The notes beneath the pieces were generated by a model, which had not been told where the DNA came from, did no database searches, and worked only from the letters and a program-made list of their open reading frames with translations. From NCBI GenBank assembly GCA_964369165.1, contig CAYJFE010000028.1:1-28515 (forward strand): DNA of 28,515 nucleotides, in the 5' to 3' direction. A program made the position numbers and the translations under genes. Below, piece by piece: positions 7,967 to 15,840 of this stretch. The DNA comes from CAYJAZ01 sp964369165 (GTDB lineage Bacteria > Desulfobacterota > Desulfovibrionia > Desulfovibrionales > Desulfovibrionaceae). Positions within the stretch are counted from its first letter, which is position 1, and the number at the start of each line of letters is the position of its first letter.

Positions 7967-8170
7967 ATGGAATTTAATTTTAATTTTTCTTTATTTTTCA
8001 CAGCCTTAGGACTTGCCTTTGTGATTGAAGCATCTATGTGGCTTATTTCGCCAAAAAGCGTGAAAGAAGCTTTTCAATTTTTGCTCACGCAAAGTGACGA
8101 TGTTTTAAGATCTTTTGCCGCAACTTTACTCATCATTGGTTTACTTGTGATGTTTATAGCCACTTATTAA
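7967..8170 (+). CDS. DUF2065 (YjeT-like) inner membrane protein
   Basis: This small protein of 67 residues has two hydrophobic helices (about 8-27 and 48-66). They flank a short polar segment with the family pattern: a Pro-Lys (SPKSVKEAF) followed by a D-x-x-L-R-x-x-A turn (DDVLRSFAA). This matches the YjeT/DUF2065 family of membrane proteins, whose function is unknown. The ATG has AGGA upstream. The gene ends ten bases before glmU, so the two are likely cotranscribed. In some bacteria YjeT-like genes sit beside purA or hflC, so the glmU link may be lineage-specific. Confidence 0.75.
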   Translation: MEFNFNFSLFFTALGLAFVIEASMWLISPKSVKEAFQFLLTQSDDVLRSFAATLLIIGLLVMFIATY

Positions 8171-8180
8171 AGGATAGAAA

Positions 8181-9563
8181 ATGAATGTACACGCGCTTAT
8201 TCTAGCCGCAGGAAAAGGCACAAGAATGCCTTCAAAAAAACCAAAAGTTATGCAAACACTTTTGAATGACACTATGCTTTCTTGCGTATACGATGCCCTA
8301 AAACCTATTTTTAACGACAATATCTTTACCTTGGTCGGCTACAAAAAAGAATTTTTATTAGAAGAATTAGAAAGAATTTCACCTATTGCCAAAGGAAAAC
8401 ATATAGAACAAAAAGAGCTTCTTGGCACAGGGCATGCCCTACAAATGGCTTTACCTTATTTTCAAAATACAAATGCTGAATATATATTAGTAGTAAATGG
8501 CGATGTGCCTTTACTGTCAAATAAGCTTATAGAAAAAATTCTTTGTACAGTAAAAGAAGAAAATGCTGATGTTTTATGCACTTCAATAATGGTTCAAGAA
8601 GTAGGGGCATACGGAAGAATAGTTCGTGAAGATGCTGATTTGTCAAAAGAAATTCTCCAAATAGTTGAAGCAAAAGATTATGAAATTTCACAGCATGGCC
8701 TAGAAACAGGCGAAATAAATGCTGGGCTTTATGTTTTTAAAACTTCATTTGCTGAAAAATTTCTTCCAAAGCTCACAAATAATAATGCAAACAATGAATA
8801 CTACATCACAGATTTAATTGCATTAGCTATTGAAAATAATTATAAAGTTTCAGTCTATAATGCTGGCTATGACTCATCTTTATTGGGGATAAATAATCCT
8901 TATGAACTTTTTGAAGCAGAAGAATTTTTGCGTAAAAAACGTAATGCGGAATTTATGAAAAAAGGCGTTATTTTACATAATCCAGCGACTATATCCATCA
9001 GTAAAGATGTTGAAATTCAAGCCGGAGCTGAGATTTTTGAAAATTGCTCAATAAGCGGAAAAACGTGTATAGAAGCACATTGTACGCTTGAATCTCATTG
9101 TATTATTAAAAATTCGCATATAAAAGAAGAAACGCATATCTCAGCTTTTTCGCATATTGAAGAAGCGCTTGTAGAAAAAGCTTGCAAAGTAGGGCCTTAT
9201 GCTCGTTTACGCCCAAAAGCACATCTTTGCGAAGAAGTTCATGTGGGCAATTTTGTAGAAGTGAAAAAATCAATAATTGGCAAGCAAAGCAAGGCGAATC
9301 ATCTCACTTATATTGGCGATGCTCAAATTGGCGAAGGAACGAATATAGGTGCTGGCACAATAACTTGCAATTATGATGGAAAAAATAAACATCTCACACA
9401 GATTGGCGATAATTGCTTTATTGGGTCGAATACAGCATTAGTTGCACCTATTCAACTTGAAAATAATGTACTTATTGGCGCGGGTTCGGTTATAACAAAG
9501 CCTGTGCCTGCAAATACAATAGCAGTTGCGCGTGGTAAGCAAGTAAATTTAAAAAGAAAATAA
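8181..9563 (+). CDS. glmU: Bifunctional GlmU: GlcNAc-1-P uridyltransferase / GlcN-1-P acetyltransferase
   Basis: GlmU makes UDP-GlcNAc for peptidoglycan and lipopolysaccharide in the cytoplasm. The N-terminal nucleotidyltransferase (1-230) has LAAGKGTRM (8-16) with KKPKV following, LGTGHA (81-86) and the metal-binding Asp108 in NGDVP. A linker leads to a left-handed beta-helix (about 255-455) of hexapeptide repeats (for example IGAGT and IGSNT). The acetyltransferase base His374 lies in ANHLTYIGD, and the NYDG segment is present. At 460 residues it is full length. The ribosome site AAAGGA lies eight bases before the ATG. No clear terminator follows; the next 200 bases hold a promoter for hpt. 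Confidence 0.95.
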   Translation: MNVHALILAAGKGTRMPSKKPKVMQTLLNDTMLSCVYDALKPIFNDNIFTLVGYKKEFLLEELERISPIAKGKHIEQKELLGTGHALQMALPYFQNTNAEYILVVNGDVPLLSNKLIEKILCTVKEENADVLCTSIMVQEVGAYGRIVREDADLSKEILQIVEAKDYEISQHGLETGEINAGLYVFKTSFAEKFLPKLTNNNANNEYYITDLIALAIENNYKVSVYNAGYDSSLLGINNPYELFEAEEFLRKKRNAEFMKKGVILHNPATISISKDVEIQAGAEIFENCSISGKTCIEAHCTLESHCIIKNSHIKEETHISAFSHIEEALVEKACKVGPYARLRPKAHLCEEVHVGNFVEVKKSIIGKQSKANHLTYIGDAQIGEGTNIGAGTITCNYDGKNKHLTQIGDNCFIGSNTALVAPIQLENNVLIGAGSVITKPVPANTIAVARGKQVNLKRK

Positions 9564-9667
9564 AAACAATTTTTATGAAATTTATATAAGTTACCAAATT
9601 TATAACAATTTATACTTTTCAATAAAAACTATAAAGAAAGTTTAGAAATAAAAATCTGTAATATTAC

Positions 9668-9694
9668 TTGATTTTTTTAGATTCTTAGTATACT
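9668..9694 (+). promoter_or_regulatory. Possible sigma-70 promoter for hpt
   Basis: TTGATT (9668-9673) and TATACT (9689-9694) are separated by 15 bases, about 70 bases before the hpt start codon. The spacing is short but the -10 element is good. Confidence 0.4.
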
Positions 9695-9766
9695 TTAAAT
9701 CAGATTTTATTTTTTCTACGGCACAATTGTCAATCACAAAATGCCTGAGTGAAAAGGAGTTCATTT

Positions 9767-10327
9767 ATGCATAATGCTACAAAGAAAGTTTTATTCACAG
9801 CAGAAGAAATTCGCAAAAAAGTAATTGAAATGACAGAAGAATTACAACTTTGCTACTCTCCTCAAGAGGGTATGAATGAAGAAGCTTTGTATCAAAAACC
9901 TGTTGCTCTTTGCGTGTTAAAGGGTGCACTCTTCTTTTTTGCAGATTTGATGCGTGAAGTTGATGTTGATTTTCAAATCGACTTTATTAGACTTTCTTCT
10001 TATGGCAATTCAGACACTTCCTCTGGTAAAGTTATTATTGTCAATGACACAAATATTGACTTAAAAGGGCGCGATGTTCTTATCGTTGAAGATATTGTAG
10101 ATTCTGGTCATAGTATGGCTTTTTTACGTGAAGAATTTAGAAAACGTGGTGCGAGAAGCATTCGTATTGCCAGCCTTGTCGATAAATACGAAAGACGTGA
10201 AGCTGATGTCAAAGTTGATTTTGCTGGTTTTACTATGTCAAACGGTTTTATTGTAGGTTATGGAATGGATTATGCTGAAGAATACCGTGCTTTACCTGCC
10301 ATTTATGAAATAATACTTGAAAAATAA
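9767..10327 (+). CDS. hpt: Hypoxanthine phosphoribosyltransferase
   Basis: This purine salvage enzyme transfers ribose-5-phosphate from PRPP to hypoxanthine (and usually guanine). The 186-residue chain has the short LKGA loop at 51-54 and the PRPP-binding motif VEDIVDSGHS (107-116). The SSYG segment (77-80) belongs to the flexible catalytic loop. I start at the ATG at 9767 because AAAAGGAG (9752-9759) lies seven bases before it. A GTG-initiated frame from 9749 would bury the ribosome site inside the gene. Placement near purSL is loose; the gene after it encodes a zinc-ribbon membrane protein. Confidence 0.92.
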   Translation: MHNATKKVLFTAEEIRKKVIEMTEELQLCYSPQEGMNEEALYQKPVALCVLKGALFFFADLMREVDVDFQIDFIRLSSYGNSDTSSGKVIIVNDTNIDLKGRDVLIVEDIVDSGHSMAFLREEFRKRGARSIRIASLVDKYERREADVKVDFAGFTMSNGFIVGYGMDYAEEYRALPAIYEIILEK

Positions 10328-10362
10328 GCATTAAACGAATATTTCATATAACACTGCTGATT

Positions 10363-10388
10363 ATACAGTAAATAATTGCTGTATTTTT
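10363..10388 (+). terminator. Weak terminator-like hairpin after hpt
   Basis: ATACAG (10363-10368) pairs with CTGTAT (10379-10384) over ten bases and is followed by T's to 10388. It directly abuts the ribosome site of the next gene (AAAGGA, 10390-10395). It could trim the hpt transcript or modulate read-through. Confidence 0.4.
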
Positions 10389-10401
10389 GAAAGGATATAA
10401 T

Positions 10402-11235
10402 ATGCTAGTAACCTGTAATCATTGCGATACAACCTATAATTTACCAGACGACAAAGCTGCGCCTGGAGCGAAACTACGTTGTACTGTATGTAAAAATGTC
10501 TTTAAGCTTGAACCTAAACAAGAGGAAGAACCTCTTGCAGCTGAAGTTACTGAAGAAAGCAATGAACCTCTTTCATTTGACGGATTTGGCGGCGGCGAAA
10601 GCACTAATAAAGACGATAAAAAGAAAAAGAAATTAAACGCAGACAAAAAAGGACTCAGTAAGAAAGGTCTTTTAATTGTTATTGCGCTCCTTATTTTGAT
10701 TTCAGGCGGTTCTTTTGCCTTGTGGCAATTCACAGGCCTTTTAGATCCAGTCAAAAGCATGGTGCAAAGCATTCTATCTTCTGGCGAAGTACCTGCTATT
10801 TCTGAAATTACAGCTACTGATAAAGTGCGTTTACTTGAATTAAGAAATGTGCGTCAATACAATATCAATAATGAAAAAGTTGGCAAAATTTCTGTAATAG
10901 AAGGTAAGATTATCAATGGTTTTGATTCGCCACGTGAGCTTATTAAGGTTGAAGGAACATTATTTGATGCTGAAGGCAAAGTTTTAGTTTCAAAATCTCT
11001 TTTAGCTGGAACTTCAGTTTCACTCTTCCAATTACAAGTTTTAGGCATGGAAGAATTAGAACACTCTTTAGGCAATTCAGTTGAAATTGTTGCTAATAAT
11101 ACAAATGTTGCGCCTCAAAGTATTGTTCCTTTTATGATTTTATTCTATAATCCGCCAGCAGAAGCTACAGAATTTGGAGTGCGTATTATAGATGCTAAAA
11201 CAGTTGAAATTGTTGAAGAAGCTGTTGCTGAATAA
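10402..11235 (+). CDS. MJ0042-type zinc-ribbon and DUF3426 membrane protein
   Basis: The 277-residue protein begins with a four-cysteine zinc ribbon (C5-x2-C8 and C27-x2-C30). An acidic then lysine-rich linker follows (KKKKK at 73-77), and a single transmembrane helix lies at about 89-110. The C-terminal region of about 160 residues is extracytoplasmic and has the DUF3426 look: a beta-rich domain with GKIINGFDSPRELIKVEG and a closing MILFYNPP. The ribbon would face the cytoplasm. Such proteins are frequent in Proteobacteria; their role is not known, and a regulatory or envelope function is only a guess. The ATG follows AAAGGA by six bases. A TTG-initiated frame 15 bases upstream would overlap the ribosome site. 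Confidence 0.8.
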   Translation: MLVTCNHCDTTYNLPDDKAAPGAKLRCTVCKNVFKLEPKQEEEPLAAEVTEESNEPLSFDGFGGGESTNKDDKKKKKLNADKKGLSKKGLLIVIALLILISGGSFALWQFTGLLDPVKSMVQSILSSGEVPAISEITATDKVRLLELRNVRQYNINNEKVGKISVIEGKIINGFDSPRELIKVEGTLFDAEGKVLVSKSLLAGTSVSLFQLQVLGMEELEHSLGNSVEIVANNTNVAPQSIVPFMILFYNPPAEATEFGVRIIDAKTVEIVEEAVAE

Positions 11236-11254
11236 ATGATTTTTATAAAAAAAT

Positions 11255-11291
11255 AAAATCGCTTGTAGAGAAATTTATAAGCGGTTTTTTT
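11255..11291 (+). terminator. Rho-independent terminator after the zinc-ribbon gene
   Basis: AAAATCGCTTGTA (11255-11267) pairs with 11276-11288 with two wobble pairs, over an eight-base loop. The right side ends in a run of seven T (11285-11291). The A-run on the left may let it also work for the leftward glycosyltransferase ending at 11303. Confidence 0.75.
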
Positions 11292-11302
11292 GTGTATAGT
11301 GA

Positions 11303-12616
11303 TTAAAGAGTGAGTAAATATTTTATTTCATTCAATGTATTCGCGTATGTGTTTTGCATAAAATCATTATGATGAGCAATTAAATCTTTCACATCTTGAT
11401 AGAAATAAGCAGGAAGTTTTGGAATTTTCAATAAATTTTCTAAGTAGTTGAGCCTGCCATTCGTGCTTGATTCAAACATTTCCATCAAATTTGCTTCTTT
11501 ATACATTTGATGAGAATTATTTGCTCTTGCAAGAAGTTTTATATAATCAAGATAGTCTTTATAATCAAAATTAAGTGTCAAATTATACAGATAATATTCC
11601 GCTTTTTCTTGCGAAGAAAGATCAGCATGATTTACCAATGCCAAAAAAGCTTTTTTGAGATAAGGCTCTTTTGAATAAAGTTTTTTTATAGTTTCTAAAT
11701 CATTTGTAGCAAGCAATGGCAAATATTTTTCTTCAAGTTTTGGATTGAGGCGTACTTCAAAACTCATCCATTCATTCACATGCATTTCATAGCCATCTTC
11801 TTCTAATAGTTGATGCCAGTCAGGATAAATTTTTGCTTTCACATTCTTCTCATCTAAAAGAGAAGCATTTTCTTTTTCATACTTACTCCTACCTGGAGTT
11901 TGTGAGCAAAGATGCACGATTTTTGATTTTGGATTTATATAAATTTTTCCGCCATTTTCACGAAAACGCGCACACAAATCCACGTCTTCAAAGCCATTTC
12001 TAAATCTTTCGTCAAAACCATCGAGGGCAAAAAAATCCTCTTTTCGCATCAAAAAAGCTGCGCCAGTAATGCATTGAAGTTCTCTTTTTCTTTTTGTTGT
12101 TCGATGATTTGCAGGTAAATCTATATAGAGATGCCCCACACTATTGAAGGGTGAATAATAGACGCCCATATGTTGAATTGTGTATGCGCTAAAATCTTTT
12201 TGAGTGTGCTCTTGATAGTCTACGCTATTTTTCGGCGGAAACATCAATAAAGGGCCAAGCATAATTTTTTGATTTGTTTGAAATTCCTCTAAGAGAGGAA
12301 GAAGAAAATCCTTTATAACTATAGTATCATTATTCAAAAAGAAGAGGAGGGGAGATTTTGCATTCTGCGCTCCAATATTACAAGCTCCAGCAAAATTAAT
12401 ATTTTCACTTTGCGGAAGATAGACAAAATTATCGCCAAATAAAGTTTTACCGAGAATTGGAGCTTCATCGCGGGTTTTATCGTCTTGAAGTGCATTTGCT
12501 CCATTATCGACTAAAATTACTTCAAAAGGAAGATCAATTTCTCTTTTTAACGAAAGAAGGCAGTTTTTTGTAAGATGCCATTGCCCAAAAACGGGTATAA
12601 TCACTGAACAAAGCAT
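11303..12616 (-). CDS. Family 2 glycosyltransferase
   Basis: This 437-residue cytoplasmic or membrane-associated glycosyltransferase has the GT-A nucleotide-sugar fold. It opens with CSVIIPVFGQWHLTKNCLLSL, the usual GT2 N-terminus, then VILVDNGA (33-40). The metal-binding region is LNNDTIV (94-100). CITGAAFLMR (182-191) and GFEDVDLCARF (208-218), with the predicted catalytic acidic pair at 210-211, are typical of rhamnosyl- and WbbL-like transferases. His235 follows in the KIVHL segment. Residues from about 280 on form a helical tail with no recognised domain. The sugar and acceptor are unknown. A lipopolysaccharide, capsule or flagellin glycan is likely but not shown. No other glycan gene is adjacent. 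Expression may depend on the 11-bp repeats directly upstream. Confidence 0.85.
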   Translation of the reverse strand: MLCSVIIPVFGQWHLTKNCLLSLKREIDLPFEVILVDNGANALQDDKTRDEAPILGKTLFGDNFVYLPQSENINFAGACNIGAQNAKSPLLFFLNNDTIVIKDFLLPLLEEFQTNQKIMLGPLLMFPPKNSVDYQEHTQKDFSAYTIQHMGVYYSPFNSVGHLYIDLPANHRTTKRKRELQCITGAAFLMRKEDFFALDGFDERFRNGFEDVDLCARFRENGGKIYINPKSKIVHLCSQTPGRSKYEKENASLLDEKNVKAKIYPDWHQLLEEDGYEMHVNEWMSFEVRLNPKLEEKYLPLLATNDLETIKKLYSKEPYLKKAFLALVNHADLSSQEKAEYYLYNLTLNFDYKDYLDYIKLLARANNSHQMYKEANLMEMFESSTNGRLNYLENLLKIPKLPAYFYQDVKDLIAHHNDFMQNTYANTLNEIKYLLTL

Positions 12617-12618
12617 TT

Positions 12619-12695
12619 CAACCTCGTAAATGGCTCATATATGGCTCGAAAATGGCTCATTGATGGCTTGTTTACAGCTCATAGACAACTCGTAA
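12619..12695 (-). repeat. Seven 11-bp tandem repeats directly upstream of the glycosyltransferase
   Basis: On the + strand the units are CAACCTCGTAA, ATGGCTCATAT (12630-12640), ATGGCTCGAAA, ATGGCTCATTG, ATGGCTTGTTT, ACAGCTCATAG and ACAACTCGTAA (12685-12695), all in 11-base register. The unit nearest the gene supplies its ribosome site (GAGG on the coding strand, seven bases before the ATG). Most units carry GAG at the same place on that strand. The array starts two bases outside the start codon, so copy-number change would alter the 5' region, not the frame. Confidence 0.8.
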
Positions 12696-12738
12696 ATGGG
12701 AATAATCTTAAAAAATCAGCCTATAGAGCGTATAGTTA

Positions 12739-13728
12739 TTAGCCTAAAGTGGCTATCATAACAGCTTTAATCGTATGCATTCTATTTTCAGCTTGATCAA
12801 AAACAATAGAAGCATCTGATTGGAACACTTCGTCAGTAACTTCCATGGATTCCAAGCCAAATTTTTGGAAAATTTCTTCGCCAATAACTGTGTTTCTGTC
12901 GTGGAAAGCAGGTAAGCAGTGCATAAATTTAACATCTGGATTTTCTGTCATATCCATCAATTGCTTATTCACTTGGAAAGGTTTGAGAAGCTTGATTCTT
13001 TTTTCCCACATGGCTTGGCTTTCGCCCATGCTTACCCATACATCTGTATGAATAAAGTCACAATTTTTTACGCCTTCTTCTTTATCGCTTGTAATAAGAA
13101 TTTTTGCGCCACTGTCTTGAGCTAAGATATTGGCTCTATCAATAATAATTTGATCAGGCTGCAAAGAAGTAGGTGCAATAATTCTGCAATCCATACCTAT
13201 TAAAGCTGCGCCTAAAAGCAAGGAATTAGCCATATTATTTCTTGCATCGCCTATATAAGCAAAGGTAATTTCATTCAAAGGCTTAGTGGAATGCTCACGC
13301 ATGGTGAGAAAGTCGGCTAAGATCTGCGTAGGGTGTGATTCATCTGTGAGGCCGTTCCATACAGGCACTGAGGAATATTCAGCTAATTCTTCAACAATTT
13401 CTTGTCCAAAGCCTCTGTATTGAATGCCATCATAAAAGCGTGATAAAACTTGGGCAGTGTCTGCAATGGATTCTTTTTTGCCGATTTGTGAACCTTGTGA
13501 ACCAAGATAAGTCACATTAGCCCCTTGATCAAAAGCGGCAACTTCAAACGCACAACGTGTTCTTGTACTATCTTTTTCAAAAATAAGCACAATGTTTTTG
13601 CCTTTAAGGTGTTGCGGCTCAGTTCCAAGTTTTTTATATTCTTTATATTCTGCTGCAAGGTCTAGAAGGTAAAGAATTTCTTCAGCAGTATGGTCATATA
13701 TTTTTAAAAAGTCACGATTTTTTAGCAT
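12739..13728 (-). CDS. argF: Ornithine carbamoyltransferase
   Basis: It converts ornithine and carbamoyl phosphate to citrulline. The 329-residue chain has the carbamoyl-phosphate loop STRTR (54-58), HPTQ (132-135), the ornithine-binding SMG loop (233-235) and the catalytic HCLP (270-273). These features match anabolic and catabolic OTCs alike. Pairing with argB and the absence of arcA or arcC nearby favour the anabolic enzyme. The ribosome site AAGGA lies before the ATG. argB ends 27 bases upstream, so argB-argF is one leftward operon. A short CTATA/TATAG hairpin with a T-run at about 12705-12730 could be a weak terminator. Confidence 0.93.
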   Translation of the reverse strand: MLKNRDFLKIYDHTAEEILYLLDLAAEYKEYKKLGTEPQHLKGKNIVLIFEKDSTRTRCAFEVAAFDQGANVTYLGSQGSQIGKKESIADTAQVLSRFYDGIQYRGFGQEIVEELAEYSSVPVWNGLTDESHPTQILADFLTMREHSTKPLNEITFAYIGDARNNMANSLLLGAALIGMDCRIIAPTSLQPDQIIIDRANILAQDSGAKILITSDKEEGVKNCDFIHTDVWVSMGESQAMWEKRIKLLKPFQVNKQLMDMTENPDVKFMHCLPAFHDRNTVIGEEIFQKFGLESMEVTDEVFQSDASIVFDQAENRMHTIKAVMIATLG

Positions 13729-13755
13729 TTGTTTTTCCTTTATATTCCAGTAGTC

Positions 13756-14538
13756 CTAATATTCTAAAACAATTAATGTGCCAACATCTTCATGATTGAG
13801 AAGTAATTTTTCAAGATTGCCTTCTTCTCTGCCGTCTAATATATAGGCTTTGTTACAACCTTTATATATTGCATTCAAACAGCTGTCAACTTTAGGAATC
13901 ATTCCACCTGTAATTGTACCGTCTTTTTTGAGTTCATTTATTTGTTCAAGACAAACTTTTTTAATTAACTTACCTTCTTTGTCTAATACGCCAGGAACAT
14001 CAGTCACTAAGATAAAGATGTCAGCTCTAAGTGCGCCAGCTAATGCGCCACTTGCTGTGTCTGCGTTGACATTAAGGCTTGAGCCATCTTCAGCATAAGC
14101 AATAGGCGCAATGACAGGAACAAATTTTTCAGATAATAAAGTGTTTACAAGTTTTGTGTCAACATCAGTCACTTCGCCAACATAGCCTAATTCTTCAATT
14201 TTTTTTGCTCGAATTGTGGCATTATCTTTGCCAGATAAGCCAACAGCTTTTACGCCTGCTTCTTTAAATAAGCCAACTAATTTGCCATTCAAGCTGCCAT
14301 TTAATACCATTTCAACCACTTCCATAGTAGCCTCATCGGTATAACGCAAACCATTTACGAAATGAGATTCGATGCCTAGCTTAGCAAGCATAGCATTGAT
14401 ATGTGGGCCGCCACCATGAGTAAGAATGACTTGTTGCTCTAAAGTTGTCGCAAAATAGGCAATGCTCTTTGCAAAAGCTTTTGAGAGCTCTTCTTTTTCC
14501 ATGGCGTGTCCGCCGTATTTTATTAATATTCTAGCCAT
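13756..14538 (-). CDS. argB: Acetylglutamate kinase
   Basis: It phosphorylates N-acetylglutamate, the second step of the acetylated arginine pathway. The 260-residue amino-acid kinase has IKYGGHAM (6-13, Lys7 in the phosphate site), THGGGPHINAML (40-51) and NGLRYTD (62-68), plus the C-terminal ADTASGALAGAL segment that binds nucleotide. It starts right at the first beta-strand, without the N-terminal helix found in arginine-inhibited NAG kinases. By analogy with the 258-residue enterobacterial form, it is predicted not to be feedback-inhibited by arginine. It is the first gene of the pair with argF. The 201 bases upstream (14539-14739) show no gene and no convincing promoter. Confidence 0.92.
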   Translation of the reverse strand: MARILIKYGGHAMEKEELSKAFAKSIAYFATTLEQQVILTHGGGPHINAMLAKLGIESHFVNGLRYTDEATMEVVEMVLNGSLNGKLVGLFKEAGVKAVGLSGKDNATIRAKKIEELGYVGEVTDVDTKLVNTLLSEKFVPVIAPIAYAEDGSSLNVNADTASGALAGALRADIFILVTDVPGVLDKEGKLIKKVCLEQINELKKDGTITGGMIPKVDSCLNAIYKGCNKAYILDGREEGNLEKLLLNHEDVGTLIVLEY

Positions 14539-14739
14539 TGTATTAGTTCTTTCTCGACTATGTTTCTAAATTCATTCTTTCGCGTTTTTTCTGCTAAAAA
14601 GATGATTTTTTATTGAAAATTCTACAAAATCTCTGAATTTTGAAATACACCCTAGTAATTATTTTTTTGAAGAGAATTGATAGCATATCTTATACTCAAG
14701 AGTCAAATCATTTTTAGTGTATAAGCTTAACTATTTGTA

Positions 14740-15819
14740 TTATTTGTCTAAATGCGCCCATAAATCATAGTCGTTTGGTATTCTTTCCCAAGGAATATCT
14801 GGTGAATTCTTTCTTCTTTTGCGTAATAAAACATAGAGGGCGCCAGAGCCGCCGTCTTCAACCTTTGCAGTACAAAAAGCAAGTGTGAGTCTTTTAAAAG
14901 GTTCATCAATAAGCCATTCACACACTTTTGTGCGAAGAAGTGGTTTGTTATCAAATGAATTTATGCCCTTACCTGTCACGATAAGAACTGAGCGCATATC
15001 ACGGTAGTAAGCATTTTTCAAAAATCCAATAAGCGCATGAAATGCTTCACTTACTGTAAGCTTATGCAGGTCAATATGCGCTTCGGGGTTATAATGTCTT
15101 TCTTGCAATTTTGCTAAAGTCAGAATATCTAAACCAAGAATATTGCATTGTACATGATCGGCATTTTCAGCAAAAGAAAATTCTAATTTCCCTTCTTCAA
15201 AATCGTGCAAGAGCGGTGCTTGATCTTGCTGAACAATGAGTCTTTCAGGTTCTTTAGGCGCAACTCTTTTTATGCCGTCTAAAGATTTAACATCTTTTGT
15301 CGCTTGATAGAAGTCAAATTCATCATCATTGGTGTATTCGATTTTTTGTTCAACTTTATTTTTAGGTATATTTTCGCCTAAGTGTTGAAGCTTTTCTTTA
15401 TTTGCTTCTTGTTTGTTTTTTAATTTCTTTGGCAAAAGATCTTCAAAAGCTAAGTTCATTGCAGAAGAATTTGATTTTTCGTGCATTTTAGTCGCTTCTT
15501 CTTTCTTTTGATTTTTCTTAATACTATCTTCAAGATTTGTATTGACTTGGCTTGAAGAAGTTTGCGCGTACTTATCTGTATTTTTAATAGTACGAACATT
15601 ATTCATAGTATAGAGAAATAAATCTTCCTCATTTTCAAAAGCTTGTTGTGAAACTTGCTCTTGAATTTTTGGTTTTATTACTTTTTGTGCTTTTGTGTCA
15701 ATCTTTGCTTCTTTGAATGATTTTTTATCTAAAGATTTGAATGGATTGTCAAAAGCTCTATCTTCTTTATAGGTGTCCGCATCATTCTGGGAGTTTTTGA
15801 TACTTTTTTTCTTAGCCAT
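14740..15819 (-). CDS. Smr-domain protein (SmrA-like)
   Basis: This 359-residue protein has a long, lysine-rich, low-complexity N-terminal part (1-220) and a C-terminal Smr domain (about 245-335). The domain shows DLHKL (250-254, the family's D-L-H motif), VTGKG (281-285) and GGSGALYVLLR (323-333). The FEDLLPKKLK stretch at about 125 resembles the short N-terminal motif of stand-alone Smr proteins. Smr domains are nucleases or nucleic-acid-binding modules. Stand-alone SmrB-type proteins cleave mRNA on collided ribosomes, but whether this one does is unknown. selD ends 21 bases upstream, so it is probably the second gene of that unit. Confidence 0.8.
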   Translation of the reverse strand: MAKKKSIKNSQNDADTYKEDRAFDNPFKSLDKKSFKEAKIDTKAQKVIKPKIQEQVSQQAFENEEDLFLYTMNNVRTIKNTDKYAQTSSSQVNTNLEDSIKKNQKKEEATKMHEKSNSSAMNLAFEDLLPKKLKNKQEANKEKLQHLGENIPKNKVEQKIEYTNDDEFDFYQATKDVKSLDGIKRVAPKEPERLIVQQDQAPLLHDFEEGKLEFSFAENADHVQCNILGLDILTLAKLQERHYNPEAHIDLHKLTVSEAFHALIGFLKNAYYRDMRSVLIVTGKGINSFDNKPLLRTKVCEWLIDEPFKRLTLAFCTAKVEDGGSGALYVLLRKRRKNSPDIPWERIPNDYDLWAHLDK

Positions 15820-15840
15820 TTTTTTGCCTTTATATATGTA

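Noticed and set aside
12619..12695. CRISPR-like array at the 11-bp repeats
   Set aside because: Units are contiguous 11-mers without spacers, far shorter than CRISPR repeats, and no cas gene is near.
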